DNA of 64,000 nucleotides, taken from the NCBI GenBank assembly GCA_977017575.1, contig CDRNVI010000056.1:62001-126000 (forward strand). Reading direction: 5' to 3'. The notes under the pieces are model-generated. The model had not been told where the DNA came from and made no database searches. It saw nothing but the letters and a program-made list of their open reading frames with translations. Position numbers and translations under genes: made by a program. Shown one piece after another: positions 31,618 through 42,095 of the stretch. Position 1 is the first letter of the stretch; every line of letters begins with the position of its first letter. Origin of the DNA: Paramoeba atlantica. Lineage: Eukaryota; Discosea.

Positions 31618-31885
31618 CTTCCTTTCGTATACTTTGGTCTCCTTTAACCCTGCAATTCCGGTTGCAGCCCGGAGCCACATACCTGAGAAATGGTATGATG
31701 GAAAGGTGATGGAAGGATGATCAATGTAACATGACTCTATTATATGCAATTTAAAGCTTTCTGGCGATGTTACAATTAATTGGTATGTAGCTAAATCAAA
31801 AAAAAAAAAAGGGGGGGGGGGGGGTGCATCCGACCTAGGCTTTGTCCCGGAAGGGTTAAAGGAGACCAAAGTATACGAAAGGAAG
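31618..31885. mobile_element. MITE family 3, copy a
   Basis: CTTCCTTTCGTATACTTTGG at the left is perfectly mirrored at the right end. Immediately inside both arms is GTCTCCTTTAACCCT. It contains an A12-G14 homopolymer block at 31798-31824. The partner copy is 45197-45389, whose internal sequence is similar but whose outermost 17-20 bp differ. Confidence 0.88.
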
Positions 31886-32174
31886 TAATGCATTACGACC
31901 CACAGGGAACATTATGCGCACTTCCTGTCGGGACGGAGGTCGGATGCACCCTAGATCAGAGAACCCTCGTTGGGTATCGTATGGTTAGGACGTATCTTGG
32001 AATTTTTATTTTCGTACGTTATTCCTACATTGTATTTCACGTATATTGTACATCATACTGTATTTTTTATCATAAAATGAACAGTGTATTACGTTTTTCT
32101 ACATGTTATTGTTTGTTACGTACCCTCTTGGGTATCAAGGGAAATCCGGGGATAAGCAACAAATATAAGTGAGT

Positions 32175-33230
32175 GTGTGAGTGAGTGATTTGAGTCACTA
32201 GATAGTCACATAATAAGTCGACAGTAAGTTACTAACAAAATTATCCGACTCGTATGCTAGCCCGCAAGTGTGTTCGTCAATTAGAAACATTTCTTAGTTA
32301 GTTGTTGCGTAATTTTAATTTGTCTTATTAATTAGTTTCTAGTTAGACATTAAATCCGTGGTTTAGTTGCTAGCTTAGTCCCTTAGATGACTGTCTCGAT
32401 AGTGACTCAGGCAGCTGTTGTGTTAGATGTTCCCCCAGATGTGTAGTGAATCAATTGGTTACTTTCTGTAACTAGCTGCTGAAATTTTCTTGTTAGTCGG
32501 TGAGCTAGTCACTCAGTTATTTAGGTACTTAGTTATTTAAGCAGTTGCGTAGCTAATCGCCCACAGACCCGATTAGTGGGTTGATTACTCAGTTTCCCAA
32601 TTGCATACTAGTTAGTTACTTGGCCAGTTCTCAGATGCCTTTTAGTTATTTTCTTGGCGACTTGCTTAGTTGATTAGTTAGTTACTTAGTGATCTTCTTA
32701 GTACTTCAGTAATTAAACTTAATTGAGACTTCATCAGCTTTTTAGTTGGTAACTTAGTTGCTTAGTAAGTTAGCTGTTTAGTGAACACCCTAGTATTTAG
32801 TTAGCTTCCTAGTTAGCTTGCGTAACAAGTTATTCAGTATTCGACCGCTCGGTTGCTTAGTGTCTAATTAGTATTCATTTAGTTAGTTGCGTGCTTAATA
32901 GTTTAGTTTGCATAGTCATTTGTTCAGTTAGTTGCCTGGTCAGTTGCTTAGTTCGTTGCCTAATTAGCCTTTATACACTTCGTTGCTTACTTAGTTACTT
33001 TAGTGTTTACTCAGCACATTAGTAAAGACCTCAGCTTAGTTAGTCTCCCAGTTAGTTTGCGTAACCAATCCAAGTTGGTTTGCATAATCAGCTAGTTTCC
33101 TGCTCAGTTTCTGATAGCTGCATAATTAAGTTAGCTGCCTAATTAAATTTTCTTACTTAGTTGCTTAGCTAGTCGCCTGGCTAGTTATATTAACCAGTTA
33201 GTTTGCATTATCAGTTGCTCCGTTAGTCTT
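32175..33230. repeat. degenerate AGTTANTTAG-rich low-complexity block
   Basis: About 1 kb in which short strings such as TTAGTTAGTTGC, GCTTAGTTA and TTAGTTACTTAG recur irregularly. It has no fixed period and no ORF, and probably arose by slippage. Confidence 0.85.
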
Positions 33231-34020
33231 ACATAGCTTTAAATCCTCAGTACAGTTTTAAATCACACAGTAGGTCTCACATAGCTTTAAATCCTGCAAG
33301 GCAGGTGCCTTAGATGCATACTTACATGTATATCTTTGAGATGTCAGGTCTCACATACATTTAGCTTTAAATCCATAGATGCATATTTAGGTCTTTGAGA
33401 CACCAGGTCTCACACAGCTTTAAATCCTGCAAGGCAGGTACCTTAGATGCATTAGATGGAATTAGACTTGAGACACCAGGTCTCACATGGTTTAAATCCT
33501 GCAAGACAGGTGCATAATTAGATTTGAGACGCCATGTCTCACATAGACATGGATCCTGGAAGTTACAACGTTAGCTCTGATTTATTATGCAGAGCGTAGT
33601 TGGATCTTTGAGACACCGGGTCTCACATAGTTTAAAATTCCTGCAAAGCAGGTTCCTTAGATGCATTAGATTTGAGACGCCATGTCTCACATAGTCATTC
33701 ATCCTGTAAGGCAGACAGTTGGCTCAGATTTAGTATAGGTAGTGTAGTTAGATTTTTGAGGTACTAGGACCCACGTACATGTAGCTTAAGATCCTGCAAG
33801 GCAGGCACTTTAGATGTACTCTTAGATCTTTGAGACAGCTTCTTTTGCACAGAATTTTACATGTAGTGTTATATCCTGCAAGGCAGGTAGTTAGCTCATA
33901 TTTAGTTAGTATAATTAGATCTTTGAGGGGACATGTCGCACAGAGCCTGAAATCATGGAGGACAAATACCTCAGATGCATACTTAGATATTTGATACGTC
34001 TTCTAGCGCATACTCTTAAG
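33230..34020. repeat. irregular satellite, about 55-85 bp units, each with hairpin CCTGCAAGGCAGG
   Basis: About nine units contain the ordered motifs GTCTCACATAG, TTTAAATCCTGCAAGGCAGG, CCTTAGATGCAT and GATCTTTGAGACACCAG. CCTGCAAGGCAGG is a perfect inverted repeat with a 3-base loop. Unit lengths vary because inner pieces are dropped or duplicated. Confidence 0.88.
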
Positions 34021-34097
34021 TCCCAGCGTAATCTGAATCCTAGCCCTCTCTTACATTTTTAGACAATACTCGAGCACTGTATTTCTTACGTATCTAG

Positions 34098-34268
34098 CAT
34101 GTGGTAATTGTGAAATCACCACATCATACGTCATCATCATATCATACATCATCATATCATTCATCATCACATCATGCGTCATCATCATTTCATACCTCAT
34201 CACATCATACGCCATCATCACATCATACCGTACTTCATCATACGTCATACATCTCAACATCACATCAT
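34098..34268. repeat. CATCAT-type microsatellite
   Basis: Degenerate ATCATCATCACATCATAC repeats that end about 100 bp before the second segmental duplication copy. Confidence 0.92.
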
Positions 34269-34364
34269 ATTAAGGGACATCTTCCCTATGATCCTTTCTT
34301 GGTTAACCCATAAGGGTGTTAAGCCAGAGCGCCACTTCAAGGCGAAGGATAGAGCTCTGGTTGG

Positions 34365-35625
34365 AGTCAAGAAGTTGGGGGTCTTCGGGCCCGGTACTCC
34401 CTAGGTGGTGAAGGCGGGGGGTGAAACTCCATTCCCCTTATACTCGCCATCTCTTCGTGGGTTCGCCGTTCAGCCTGCCTAATGGAGAAAAACGATTCTG
34501 AGGCTTAGAACCTCCTGAAGGCATAGCACTCTGCCAGAGCTCTCAAATGCGCTATTATTTTCCAAAATTAGTCAAGTTTAACAAAATCATTTAATCCCGT
34601 GACATCTCATTTACCCTTCAGTGAGTCGGTAAAGAATTCCTTTCACGCTTTGTAATCGATTCACCATGTTTACACTTTCACGAATTCATTTTGCCGACCC
34701 GCAGCACTTATCCGAAGAGATGACGAAACTACACGTTTCTCCTCTCGGTAAAGTACGTGGATCGGAATTACCCCCGGAGTATGAATTGGTACGATTTATT
34801 GCGGATGTCAAAAATGCGTGTTCCTCCTGGAAAGTCTCCACACCCGCGTATAAATGGAAAGGGGTGTACTGTGATGCGGACTCCCGTGTCACGACGATCA
34901 ATTGGGACATCACGCGCTTGAGGGAGTTCGCGCTCGACGATCGCGGTCCATCCGGGTCCCTTTGCGGGTCCTTGGAGTGGGCGTATTTGCCCCGTACCGT
35001 ACAGCAGTTTGGTGTTCGAACGCATGAGCTCAGCGGAACGGTACCGCTCGATTTATTGCCTCCAGGTCTTACGGACTTCTGTGTGTACTCAAATACATTC
35101 AGTGGGGAAGTAAACCTAACCAACCTGCCGCGGACATTAGTGCAACTTGTTCTTGCGAGTAATGAGTTTAAAGGCTGTGTGGACTTTACTCATCTACCGC
35201 CTCATCTGGTTTCCTTGGACGTTTCTTATAACCAACTTTCCGGGCAAGTCGACTTCTCATGTTTGCCGAACATGTTGAAGAGGCTTGATTTGTCGGCCAA
35301 TCAATTTGAGGGCCCAGTGTCTTTCGACAAAATTCCTCTCAACCTCGAAGTTTTGGGTCTTCAGCAAAATGAAAACCTTTGCGGTAAGCTTGATGAACAC
35401 TTTTTTTATGAAAGACACCAAGCCATACGTTACTCCCAGACCAAGATCCGTGGAGTTAATAAAATGCTCCCTAAAGGAATATTTGAACAAAGTCCGCCTT
35501 TTTATCATCGGATACCGAGTTTAGCTTCCCGAGTTCGAGGGAGCGCACCACATCGAGGGAGCGTATCTTACAGAAAATACCCACATTACAGAAAGTAAAG
35601 TGAGTTTTTCCACGTTTCATTTCTA
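34365..35625 (+). repeat. segmental duplication, copy 2 (partner 27369-28612)
   Basis: Same order of upstream motifs, Tc1-terminus fragment (34543-34590) and LRR gene as copy 1. Differences concentrate in the LRR coding region and at the 3' tail, where a short AGAAAATACC(C)ACATTAC repeat was gained. Confidence 0.93.
34666..35598 (+). CDS. LRR protein, class A (310 residues), paralogue of the 27670 gene
   Basis: The leader and cap (PPEYELVRFIADVKNACSSWKVSTPAYKWKGVYCD) are almost unchanged from the sister gene. The next segment differs (INWDITRLREFALDDRGPSGS against INWDLTWLMELALDDRGPSWS), and scattered replacements follow within the repeats. The C-terminal tail is eight residues longer (RGSVSYRKYPHYRK). 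The gene is intact with no membrane segment. It lies downstream of a 2-kb satellite block and upstream of a decayed class B gene. Confidence 0.9.
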   Translation: MFTLSRIHFADPQHLSEEMTKLHVSPLGKVRGSELPPEYELVRFIADVKNACSSWKVSTPAYKWKGVYCDADSRVTTINWDITRLREFALDDRGPSGSLCGSLEWAYLPRTVQQFGVRTHELSGTVPLDLLPPGLTDFCVYSNTFSGEVNLTNLPRTLVQLVLASNEFKGCVDFTHLPPHLVSLDVSYNQLSGQVDFSCLPNMLKRLDLSANQFEGPVSFDKIPLNLEVLGLQQNENLCGKLDEHFFYERHQAIRYSQTKIRGVNKMLPKGIFEQSPPFYHRIPSLASRVRGSAPHRGSVSYRKYPHYRK

Positions 35626-36026
35626 AACATTTTCCAATATGTATATGTATATAGGAAGTAGCGACATTGCTATTCCTTTAATGCTCGCATCAAATTTTCT
35701 AGAGCTCATATACGTTATGCTAAGACCAATATTCATGGAGTTAATTAATGAATGAAAATATGCGGTTGAATTGTTTCGGTAAGTTTGGCCCGGCTTTGTA
35801 TACTCCTCGATTTCATACTCCTTGATTCGCATCTTGATTGACGCTCTCTAAGCTTTGCGTTAATAAAAAATTATAAACACTTTGACGTGTTAACAGTATT
35901 GAACATAATTTGATTATGGCAAATATTATCATGTAATGTTACATGATTTAAAATTTGATATTATAACGCAAAAATTATAGCCGTTATCACCAATCAATAC
36001 CCCATTACGAATACGATTAGTATGTA
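35626..36026. other. AT-rich spacer
   Basis: No gene was seen. It is AT-rich with ATGTTACATGAT-like short palindromes at about 35930-35950. Confidence 0.55.
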
Positions 36027-36110
36027 TTGAGAGGACTAATGCCTCAAGATCACCAAGTGCTTTTCATGTACTTCATGTACAGTGACCCCACGTTTTATGA
36101 AACTTATTCG

Positions 36111-36523
36111 ATGCACAATTTATGTGGTATAGACGACGGCTCCGATCTACGCCTCGGTAAGGTGACCGCTCTGCTACTCCCCGAAGAAGATATGCTGGAA
36201 CGCTTCGTTTCAAACGTAACAGAAAAGGATGAATCTTGGCGTACGACTAAGAAAAATATAAATGTATTCCGTCGTGTCAAACGCGTTTCCCCGTGTAATT
36301 GGTGGGGTTTTGTCTGCAATGAGAAACAGCAAGTAGAAGAGATAAATTTCGCGCGTGCATGTATACTCACAGGTTCGCTACATTGAGAATATCTGCCCTC
36401 CACGATATTGTCCTGCAAAGTGCGAAGACAAGACTTCACAGGCTCTGTCATGTTCCATGCACTACCGAGCCGGATGATTGAACTCGATGTATCACACAAC
36501 AAATTCAGTGGTGAGTTATGCTT
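36111..36523 (+). pseudogene. LRR gene, class B, truncated
   Basis: It begins MHNLCGIDDGSDLRLGKVTALLLPEEDM and the cap VSPCNWWGFVCNE, very like the 48261 gene. A TGA at 36384-36386 replaces the Trp codon of the SLQWEYLP motif. LRR homology continues for about 140 bp (PSRMIELDVSHNKFSGELCL) and stops at 36523 where half of a family 5 MITE begins. The gene has lost its 3' two thirds. Confidence 0.85.
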
Positions 36524-36570
36524 AACTCTTGAAAACAACCACAGCGTTTAACCAAGAGCCTAAAAAAGAA
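36524..36570. mobile_element. MITE family 5, right arm only
   Basis: CTTGAAAACAACCACAGCG and TTTAACCAAGAGCC with AAAAAAGAA match the right arm of the 28.6-kb copy. The left arm is missing and is replaced by LRR coding sequence, so the junction marks a deletion or rearrangement. Confidence 0.7.
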
Positions 36571-36859
36571 AATCTAGCAGGTCCATTAACTTAATTTGAA
36601 TGATTCAACTTACCCGATTACGCCCGTTTTTTTCCATGTTCCGGTTGAATATTCCAGTCTGGTGCGCTTATGCTTTCCTTTTTGTCAAAACACTGGAACA
36701 CATAGTCAGGGGAGTTCACATTCTCTCTTTTCCATTTTTCCATTCTTCCGTTAGTTCATATTCCGCAACTTCTTATTCCCACGGTTTATCCGTTATCCAA
36801 AAAGGAGGGAGGCGTATGAACAAACGTTGTATTAAACAAAACGCGTCTGAAAGTCTTTC

Positions 36860-37273
36860 TTTCTTTCTTTTCTTTTATCCTTCTTTCCTTCCATCTTTTT
36901 CTCTCCCATCTTTTTTTTCCTCTTCCTTATTTTAATTTCCTTTTTACCATGATTACCATGAAAACTTTATTCTTCTTTGGTATTTTTTTAACTTCCTTTT
37001 TTAGCCACCTTTTTAGATTATTTTTAGCATCCTTTCTAGCTTCTTTCTTAACTTCCTTTTTAGCTTCTTTTTTAGCTTCCCATTTTACCTTCTTTTTTAG
37101 CTTCATTTTTTAGCTTCATTTTTAGCTTCTTTTTTAGCTTCCTTTTTTAGCCTCCTCTTTTAGCTTCCTTTTTAGGTTCTTTTTCGCCTCCCTTTTTAAC
37201 AAAAATTTATCTTCCTTTTTATCTTCCTTTTTAACTTACTTTTTTAGCCTCTTCCTTACCCCCCCCCCTCTCC
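36860..37273 (+). promoter_or_regulatory. pyrimidine-rich tract upstream of importin-5
   Basis: Some 400 bp of almost pure T/C, with TTTTTAGCTTCC recurring about ten times and ending CCCCCCCCCCTCTCC directly before the ATG. Similar but shorter tracts precede the VHS, membrane-protein and inhibitor-2 genes. It may be core promoter, initiator or splice-acceptor-like sequence; no RNA data can be read from this. Confidence 0.6.
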
Positions 37274-40200
37274 ATGTCCCTTCCCTCCGGTCCCCAATTC
37301 CACGCTCTCCTCCACCAACTCCTCAGCACGGACAACCCTACCCGCAAACACGCGGAATCGGAATACCAAAAACTCGCCCACGCCCACCCCTTCTTCGCCA
37401 TGTCTGCCCATCTAGCCTTTATCGGGAGCCCTTCCCCGTTGCAAGGGGAGTCGCTCCCGGAGGCACAGCTCTCTACCGTTTTACTGCGCAAACTGTTTCG
37501 GAGAAAACATAAAATCGGCTTGGGGAATCAGAAGGGAAATCAAGGCCATACCAATCAAAGCCTTACAAATCAGAATACAAATCAAAGCCCTACAAATCAG
37601 AATATAAATCAAAACGGGGACCACGAAACTGCAAACGGATTAGCCGTTCACGAAAAAGAGCATCTCCAATCCGCACTTCTCGGGTTATTCCAAAACGAGC
37701 ATCTCCCCCACTGCCTTCGTAAAGGCATCTCGGGATGTCTCGCGGCCTGGTTGCTCGGGGAGGCCGAGAGCGGGGCCTGGGAAGCCCCCCTGGGGTTGGT
37801 GCTGCAGTCCATCCAGCCCGGTACCGCCTGCCCCGAGGGGGTGCGCCAAAACGGTTTTGTGGTTTTAGAACAAATCGCAACCTGTTTTGTCGATCGTATT
37901 GTGGAAAACAAATCACTAGCCCATGCGCTGTGTCACGCGCTGGTCGGGGCGCTTGAAACCGGAACGGTCGAGAGGCTTCCGCAAGTCACCAACACGCTGT
38001 CCCATTTCGTCGCGGTGCTGGAGAGCCAGGACTATGAGGTTCTGCGTCCGACACTGCAGCCGTTGTTGGTTTCACTGAATCGACTGAAAGCGCATGGGGA
38101 GAGTGGCACAAATGATTTTGAACCTCTTGCCAAAGTTTTTGACGCTCTCGTGCATATGGCCGATAACAATATGGATTTCTTTGCGCCCCGTCTGGGGGCT
38201 TTTGTGGAGGTGATGCTGCATTTTGCCGCCATGCCCGCAAGTCCCAATGCTCAAATGATCCGTTCCTACGCGATTGAGTTTTTGCTCACCTTTTGTGAGC
38301 AGTGTCCGAAAAAGGCGCGAGGGATGCCCGCGTTTATTCGTACCTTTTTTGAGTTGGCCATGAAATTAAGTTTCCAGCCCCCGGAGAATAAAAAATGGGA
38401 AATTACCTATCATGATGATCATGAGGGGTTTGCGCAAAATGAAGACGAAGAGGACGATGAGGACGAAGAAGAGGCCTCGGACTACGATCTCGGCCTGGAA
38501 GCCATGGACCGTATGGCGGAGGCTCTCAAAGGGAAAGTCCTCGCCCCCCTGGCGACTGAGTTTATTCTCCAAAACGCCCAAAGCCCGGATTGGCGCGCCC
38601 GGCAGTGTGCGCTCACCTGCATTGGACAAATCACCGAGGGCTGTCACCGGGCGTTTGTGAAAAACCTTGATGCGATCCTTTCCTTGTTGTTGACGCATTC
38701 CCGGGACGAGCATCCTCGCGTGCGCTACGCCGTGATTGCCTCTCTAGCTCAAATCTTTACCGACTTCGAAAACGAGCTTACGAGCCAGGACTATCAAAAA
38801 GTACTGCCGGTTCTCTTCAGCGGGTTAAACGATCCGGTGCCTCGACTTCAAGCGCTTTCTGCGGCTTCGTTGTGTAATTTCTGTGACTCCGCATCGGCTG
38901 AAATTGTGGATGAATGCGCCGGGTCTATTTTAGCCCCCATCACGCGGCTGTTGCGCTCCACCAGCTTTCCGTTCGTCCAGCAGCAGTGTCTGGCCACGAT
39001 TGCCTCGGTGGCGGAGAACAGCAGCCAGGAAGCGCAGCTGTTTCACCAATTTTATCCGGAGTTAATGCCTTTACTTTTTCCCTTATTGGTTTCGCAAAAT
39101 GTGCAAAGTAAAAGTTTTCAGACGTTACGTTGTCGCGCCATGGAGGCCGTGGCGCTCATTGCGGCAGCCGTCCCGAAAGAGGTTTTTGCCAAAGATGCGG
39201 CCGGGTTGTGTGGGTATTTGCAACAGCAGATGGGGAAGTATGGGGGAGGAGCGCAGGCAGGAGGCTCAGGTGCCACGGGATTAGCTTCATCTTCACAACA
39301 GAATGAAAAAGAAAACCAAAAGAACCCAAGGCTTTATCCGACAGACGACCCTATGTTTCGTTACTTACTCCGGGCTTGGATTTGTGTAAGTCGGAATCTA
39401 AAAGAGGACATGGCTCCGTACCTCGAGGCGCTGCTCCCTGTGGTGCTTGAGATTGTGGAAACCGCGGTGGGGTTGGAGCCGTGTGGGCCAACAGGAGAGG
39501 AGGAGCACCATGGAAACAACGAAAACGACAGCAGCTTGCTGGGGGGAAACGACAGTGAGAGCGAAAATGAGGACATGCCGCAAATGGAAGATGAAGAGCA
39601 AAAGGAAGAATCCGGAGTTCAAATCATTAATCTCTGCATCAAAGGGGTGGGGGAGCAGAAAGTGAAACTGCGGACCTCCGCTTTGGAGGATAAAAGCTTA
39701 GCCCTGGCGGTGGTGCTGTCGGTGGTGAAAAACTGTGGCCGCGCGACGCTCCCGTATTTGCAACAAATTGTGGAAAAGGTGCAACCGCTTTTTACGTTTG
39801 GTTATGTCGATGACGTGCGGGAGAAAGCGGCGCAGATCGCGGCGCATTGTGTCAAAATTGCGCACGCGTTTACGAATCCCGAGGCGACGGTTTCCTTAGC
39901 GATGCATTTCTTATCCTCACTGTTTGCTGCGCTGCGTAAAGAAACCGAGACCGCGACGGCTGCGGAATTCCTGGAAGCGATTCAGCTGATTTTGGATTCC
40001 ACCCCGAATAATTTTTTACCTTCCGAGGCCCTCGAGGAGAGCAAAAATGTGATGCAGCAAATCTTTGCGGAGAGTATCAAACGACGACAGGAGCTTTTTG
40101 AGGAACTCGAGGAGGAAGGGGAGGAGGATGAGGAAGCGATGCTGGAGGAACATGAAGAGGAGGAAAATCTGCTGATTGAGGCCGTCGATGTGATTGGGAA

Positions 40201-40930
40201 GCTGTTGAAAACCCAGGACGCATTTCTGCCCGTGTTTTTGCATGATTTTTTGCCGAATTTTCAACAACTGCTGGATGATAAACTCGGGCAAACGGAGCAC
40301 AAAATTGCGCTTTGTGTGTTAGATGACTTTTTGGAGATTCGTCCAGAGACCGCGGTGCAGTGTTTTGATCCTATCCTCCAAGCCTTGCTTCGGTTCGCGA
40401 ACGATACCCATTATGAGGTTACCCAGGCAGCATGCTATGGACTTAGTCTGGCGCTGGACTTACTAGCAAATAAAAAAGGGTACAATCCGGTGTTACTTCC
40501 GCAGTATGAGATCAACGCACAAACTAGTCATGGCCATGGCCCGCTGATTCCCGCACTCTCCTTTATTTGCCAAAGTTTGTTGCGCAATTTAACCACAAAA
40601 CCCGATGAAGAATCCGAGGAGTATTTTCACAGTATTGCGAATGTCGCGACGGCAAGTATGAAATACGTCACACAGTTTGCGCCCAAGCTTCGAGAGAACG
40701 CAAATGTACAAAAATTCGAATCCGAGCTGCTGATGGGTGTACTTGGGGTTCTTCCTTTGTCTCGGGATTGGCAGGAGGCCCAATTTGTGCATTTGGAGCT
40801 CGCACGGATGACATGGGTGGAGAAACATCCGATTTTGGCCCCGCATGGGGGAAAAACAAAGGAACTACTGATGCGTGCGGATCCCAGAGGGTTGTGTGAG
40901 CAGACCAAGCAGATTTTGTCGTCGAGGTGA
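37274..40930 (+). CDS. importin-5 / karyopherin beta-3 (Kap121 type), 1218 residues
   Basis: A nuclear transport receptor made of HEAT repeats. An importin-beta N-terminal motif lies at about residues 15-70 (NPTRKHAESEYQKL). LGLEAMDRMAEALKGKVLAP and PDWRARQCALTCIGQITEGC line up with the matching importin-5 helices, and HPRVRYAVIASLAQIFTDF is the conserved HEAT core. An acidic loop at about 388-405 (EDEEDDEDEEE) sits at the place where importin-5 has its loop, and two more acidic stretches lie at about 740-780 and 940-966. The protein is about 120 residues longer than the human one, partly through an Asn/Gln-rich insert at about 85-115. It is intronless, and starts at the first ATG after the C-run. 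Confidence 0.93.
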   Translation: MSLPSGPQFHALLHQLLSTDNPTRKHAESEYQKLAHAHPFFAMSAHLAFIGSPSPLQGESLPEAQLSTVLLRKLFRRKHKIGLGNQKGNQGHTNQSLTNQNTNQSPTNQNINQNGDHETANGLAVHEKEHLQSALLGLFQNEHLPHCLRKGISGCLAAWLLGEAESGAWEAPLGLVLQSIQPGTACPEGVRQNGFVVLEQIATCFVDRIVENKSLAHALCHALVGALETGTVERLPQVTNTLSHFVAVLESQDYEVLRPTLQPLLVSLNRLKAHGESGTNDFEPLAKVFDALVHMADNNMDFFAPRLGAFVEVMLHFAAMPASPNAQMIRSYAIEFLLTFCEQCPKKARGMPAFIRTFFELAMKLSFQPPENKKWEITYHDDHEGFAQNEDEEDDEDEEEASDYDLGLEAMDRMAEALKGKVLAPLATEFILQNAQSPDWRARQCALTCIGQITEGCHRAFVKNLDAILSLLLTHSRDEHPRVRYAVIASLAQIFTDFENELTSQDYQKVLPVLFSGLNDPVPRLQALSAASLCNFCDSASAEIVDECAGSILAPITRLLRSTSFPFVQQQCLATIASVAENSSQEAQLFHQFYPELMPLLFPLLVSQNVQSKSFQTLRCRAMEAVALIAAAVPKEVFAKDAAGLCGYLQQQMGKYGGGAQAGGSGATGLASSSQQNEKENQKNPRLYPTDDPMFRYLLRAWICVSRNLKEDMAPYLEALLPVVLEIVETAVGLEPCGPTGEEEHHGNNENDSSLLGGNDSESENEDMPQMEDEEQKEESGVQIINLCIKGVGEQKVKLRTSALEDKSLALAVVLSVVKNCGRATLPYLQQIVEKVQPLFTFGYVDDVREKAAQIAAHCVKIAHAFTNPEATVSLAMHFLSSLFAALRKETETATAAEFLEAIQLILDSTPNNFLPSEALEESKNVMQQIFAESIKRRQELFEELEEEGEEDEEAMLEEHEEEENLLIEAVDVIGKLLKTQDAFLPVFLHDFLPNFQQLLDDKLGQTEHKIALCVLDDFLEIRPETAVQCFDPILQALLRFANDTHYEVTQAACYGLSLALDLLANKKGYNPVLLPQYEINAQTSHGHGPLIPALSFICQSLLRNLTTKPDEESEEYFHSIANVATASMKYVTQFAPKLRENANVQKFESELLMGVLGVLPLSRDWQEAQFVHLELARMTWVEKHPILAPHGGKTKELLMRADPRGLCEQTKQILSSR

Positions 40931-41400
40931 GGCCAATAAAGTGGAAGTTGCATTTCTTTAAGGAAATTGATTGTATTAGGAAAATACAAATATAATATCC
41001 CTCTGAATCGGATTGCGCGGGAAAAGAGGGAGAAAATGAGGCTATTGGAGTGGGCTTAATAAGGAGGAATAAAGTCAAACCATTTAATTTATTTTTTTGG
41101 GAAGATAGAAATTCGAAATAATGAACTTTTTTGAAAATAATGTATAATGGGCTTTTTTCTGTATCGAGTTCCGATCAGTTTAACATCTAACGTATGTATA
41201 CACGTATACATGTATACAGACAGTGCCAAAAACCATTGTGCACCACTCACGACTGTCCGTCACCCTTCCATCCATGGATTGATCTTTTACCCTTTACCCC
41301 ATGATACCCTTCTCTTCAACCCTCCATTTCCCTTTTTACACCAAAATACGTGTATGACCAAAAATACGCATGACTCAATCTTTACTCAATCCTAATATAA
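40931..41400. other. spacer between importin-5 and the membrane-protein gene
   Basis: AT-rich 3' region containing AATAAAGT soon after the importin stop (40935-40942), a possible poly(A) signal, and a pyrimidine-rich segment at 41275-41340. No gene seen. Confidence 0.5.
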
Positions 41401-41405
41401 ATTTT

Positions 41406-41413
41406 TATATAAA
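41406..41413 (+). promoter_or_regulatory. TATA-like box (TATATAAA)
   Basis: It lies 21 bp before the ATG of the small membrane-protein gene and is followed by a CTCTTTTTTCC tract up to the ATG. If used, the 5' leader would be only a few bases. Confidence 0.4.
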
Positions 41414-41433
41414 TCTCTTTTTTCCTCTCTTCC

Positions 41434-41760
41434 ATGCCGAAACCCGCGCCTTCCTCATCCTCTCGAGCGGGTCACACCGCTGCCCCCGCGAACAACGGCG
41501 TCCTCAACTGTTTCGGGGACTGCCTGAACTGCACCTACTGCAGCGCGGCCATCTTTGCTGTTCTCCTGCTCGCGCTTTACCTTTCCCTTCGCAAATGCTG
41601 TGGGTTCGGGAGCTGCTGTTTTGCGGGGGGGAGCAAGGGCTCGGAAAAAGGAGCAGAGACCGGCGCCCATAGTAATCGGAACACAATCGCGGCGACCCCG
41701 AGTAAAACCCACCCCATGCGTACACGAAGCGGATCGCGAAGTGTGCGAAAGGAGGAATAA
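41434..41760 (+). CDS. small single-span membrane protein, cysteine-rich (108 residues)
   Basis: Residues 37-52 (SAAIFAVLLLALYLSL) form one hydrophobic span. Cysteines flank it on both sides: C26, C30, C33 and C36 before, and C55, C56, C61 and C62 after. Clusters next to a span are typical palmitoylation sites. The C-terminal half is basic and rich in Ser/Thr/Arg. No family is recognised. The coding base use resembles importin-5, and the gene is on the same strand with a similar pyrimidine leader, which supports it as a real gene. AATAAA overlaps the stop (41756-41761). Confidence 0.65.
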   Translation: MPKPAPSSSSRAGHTAAPANNGVLNCFGDCLNCTYCSAAIFAVLLLALYLSLRKCCGFGSCCFAGGSKGSEKGAETGAHSNRNTIAATPSKTHPMRTRSGSRSVRKEE

Positions 41761-42095
41761 AGGAGTGTTGTTTAAAAACAAACTCTTTGTTTCTTTATGG
41801 GGAAGTCGAACCCTTTTGATTTGAAGAAGGGTAAGGCTTTTTGTGGAGTGGAAAGTGGTAAGAAAGAAGAAAAAGATAAAAAAGAGGTAGATGGAAAATT
41901 GAGGATAGTAAAAGAAGAATAAAATAAAAACGGTGGATCGGGTTGGCCTGCTCAAGCATGTGATGTGCACAACGGTAGGTCGATTTCCACAGCCATTGGT
42001 TTTAAAAATGTGTTGAATGGAGATTCGCAAGGGTTATTTTTTCCCTGACACAAATTTTTACCGGACCGGATCTTTCTTCATCGTCTTTTTTTCCT

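Noticed and set aside
32100-34270. Coding potential or a centromere/telomere in the satellite block
   Set aside because: No long frame exists, units are irregular, and no telomere-like short G-rich repeat is present.
37231-40989. Long antisense ORFs opposite importin-5
   Set aside because: They are frame shadows of the GC-balanced importin gene, with no domain signal.
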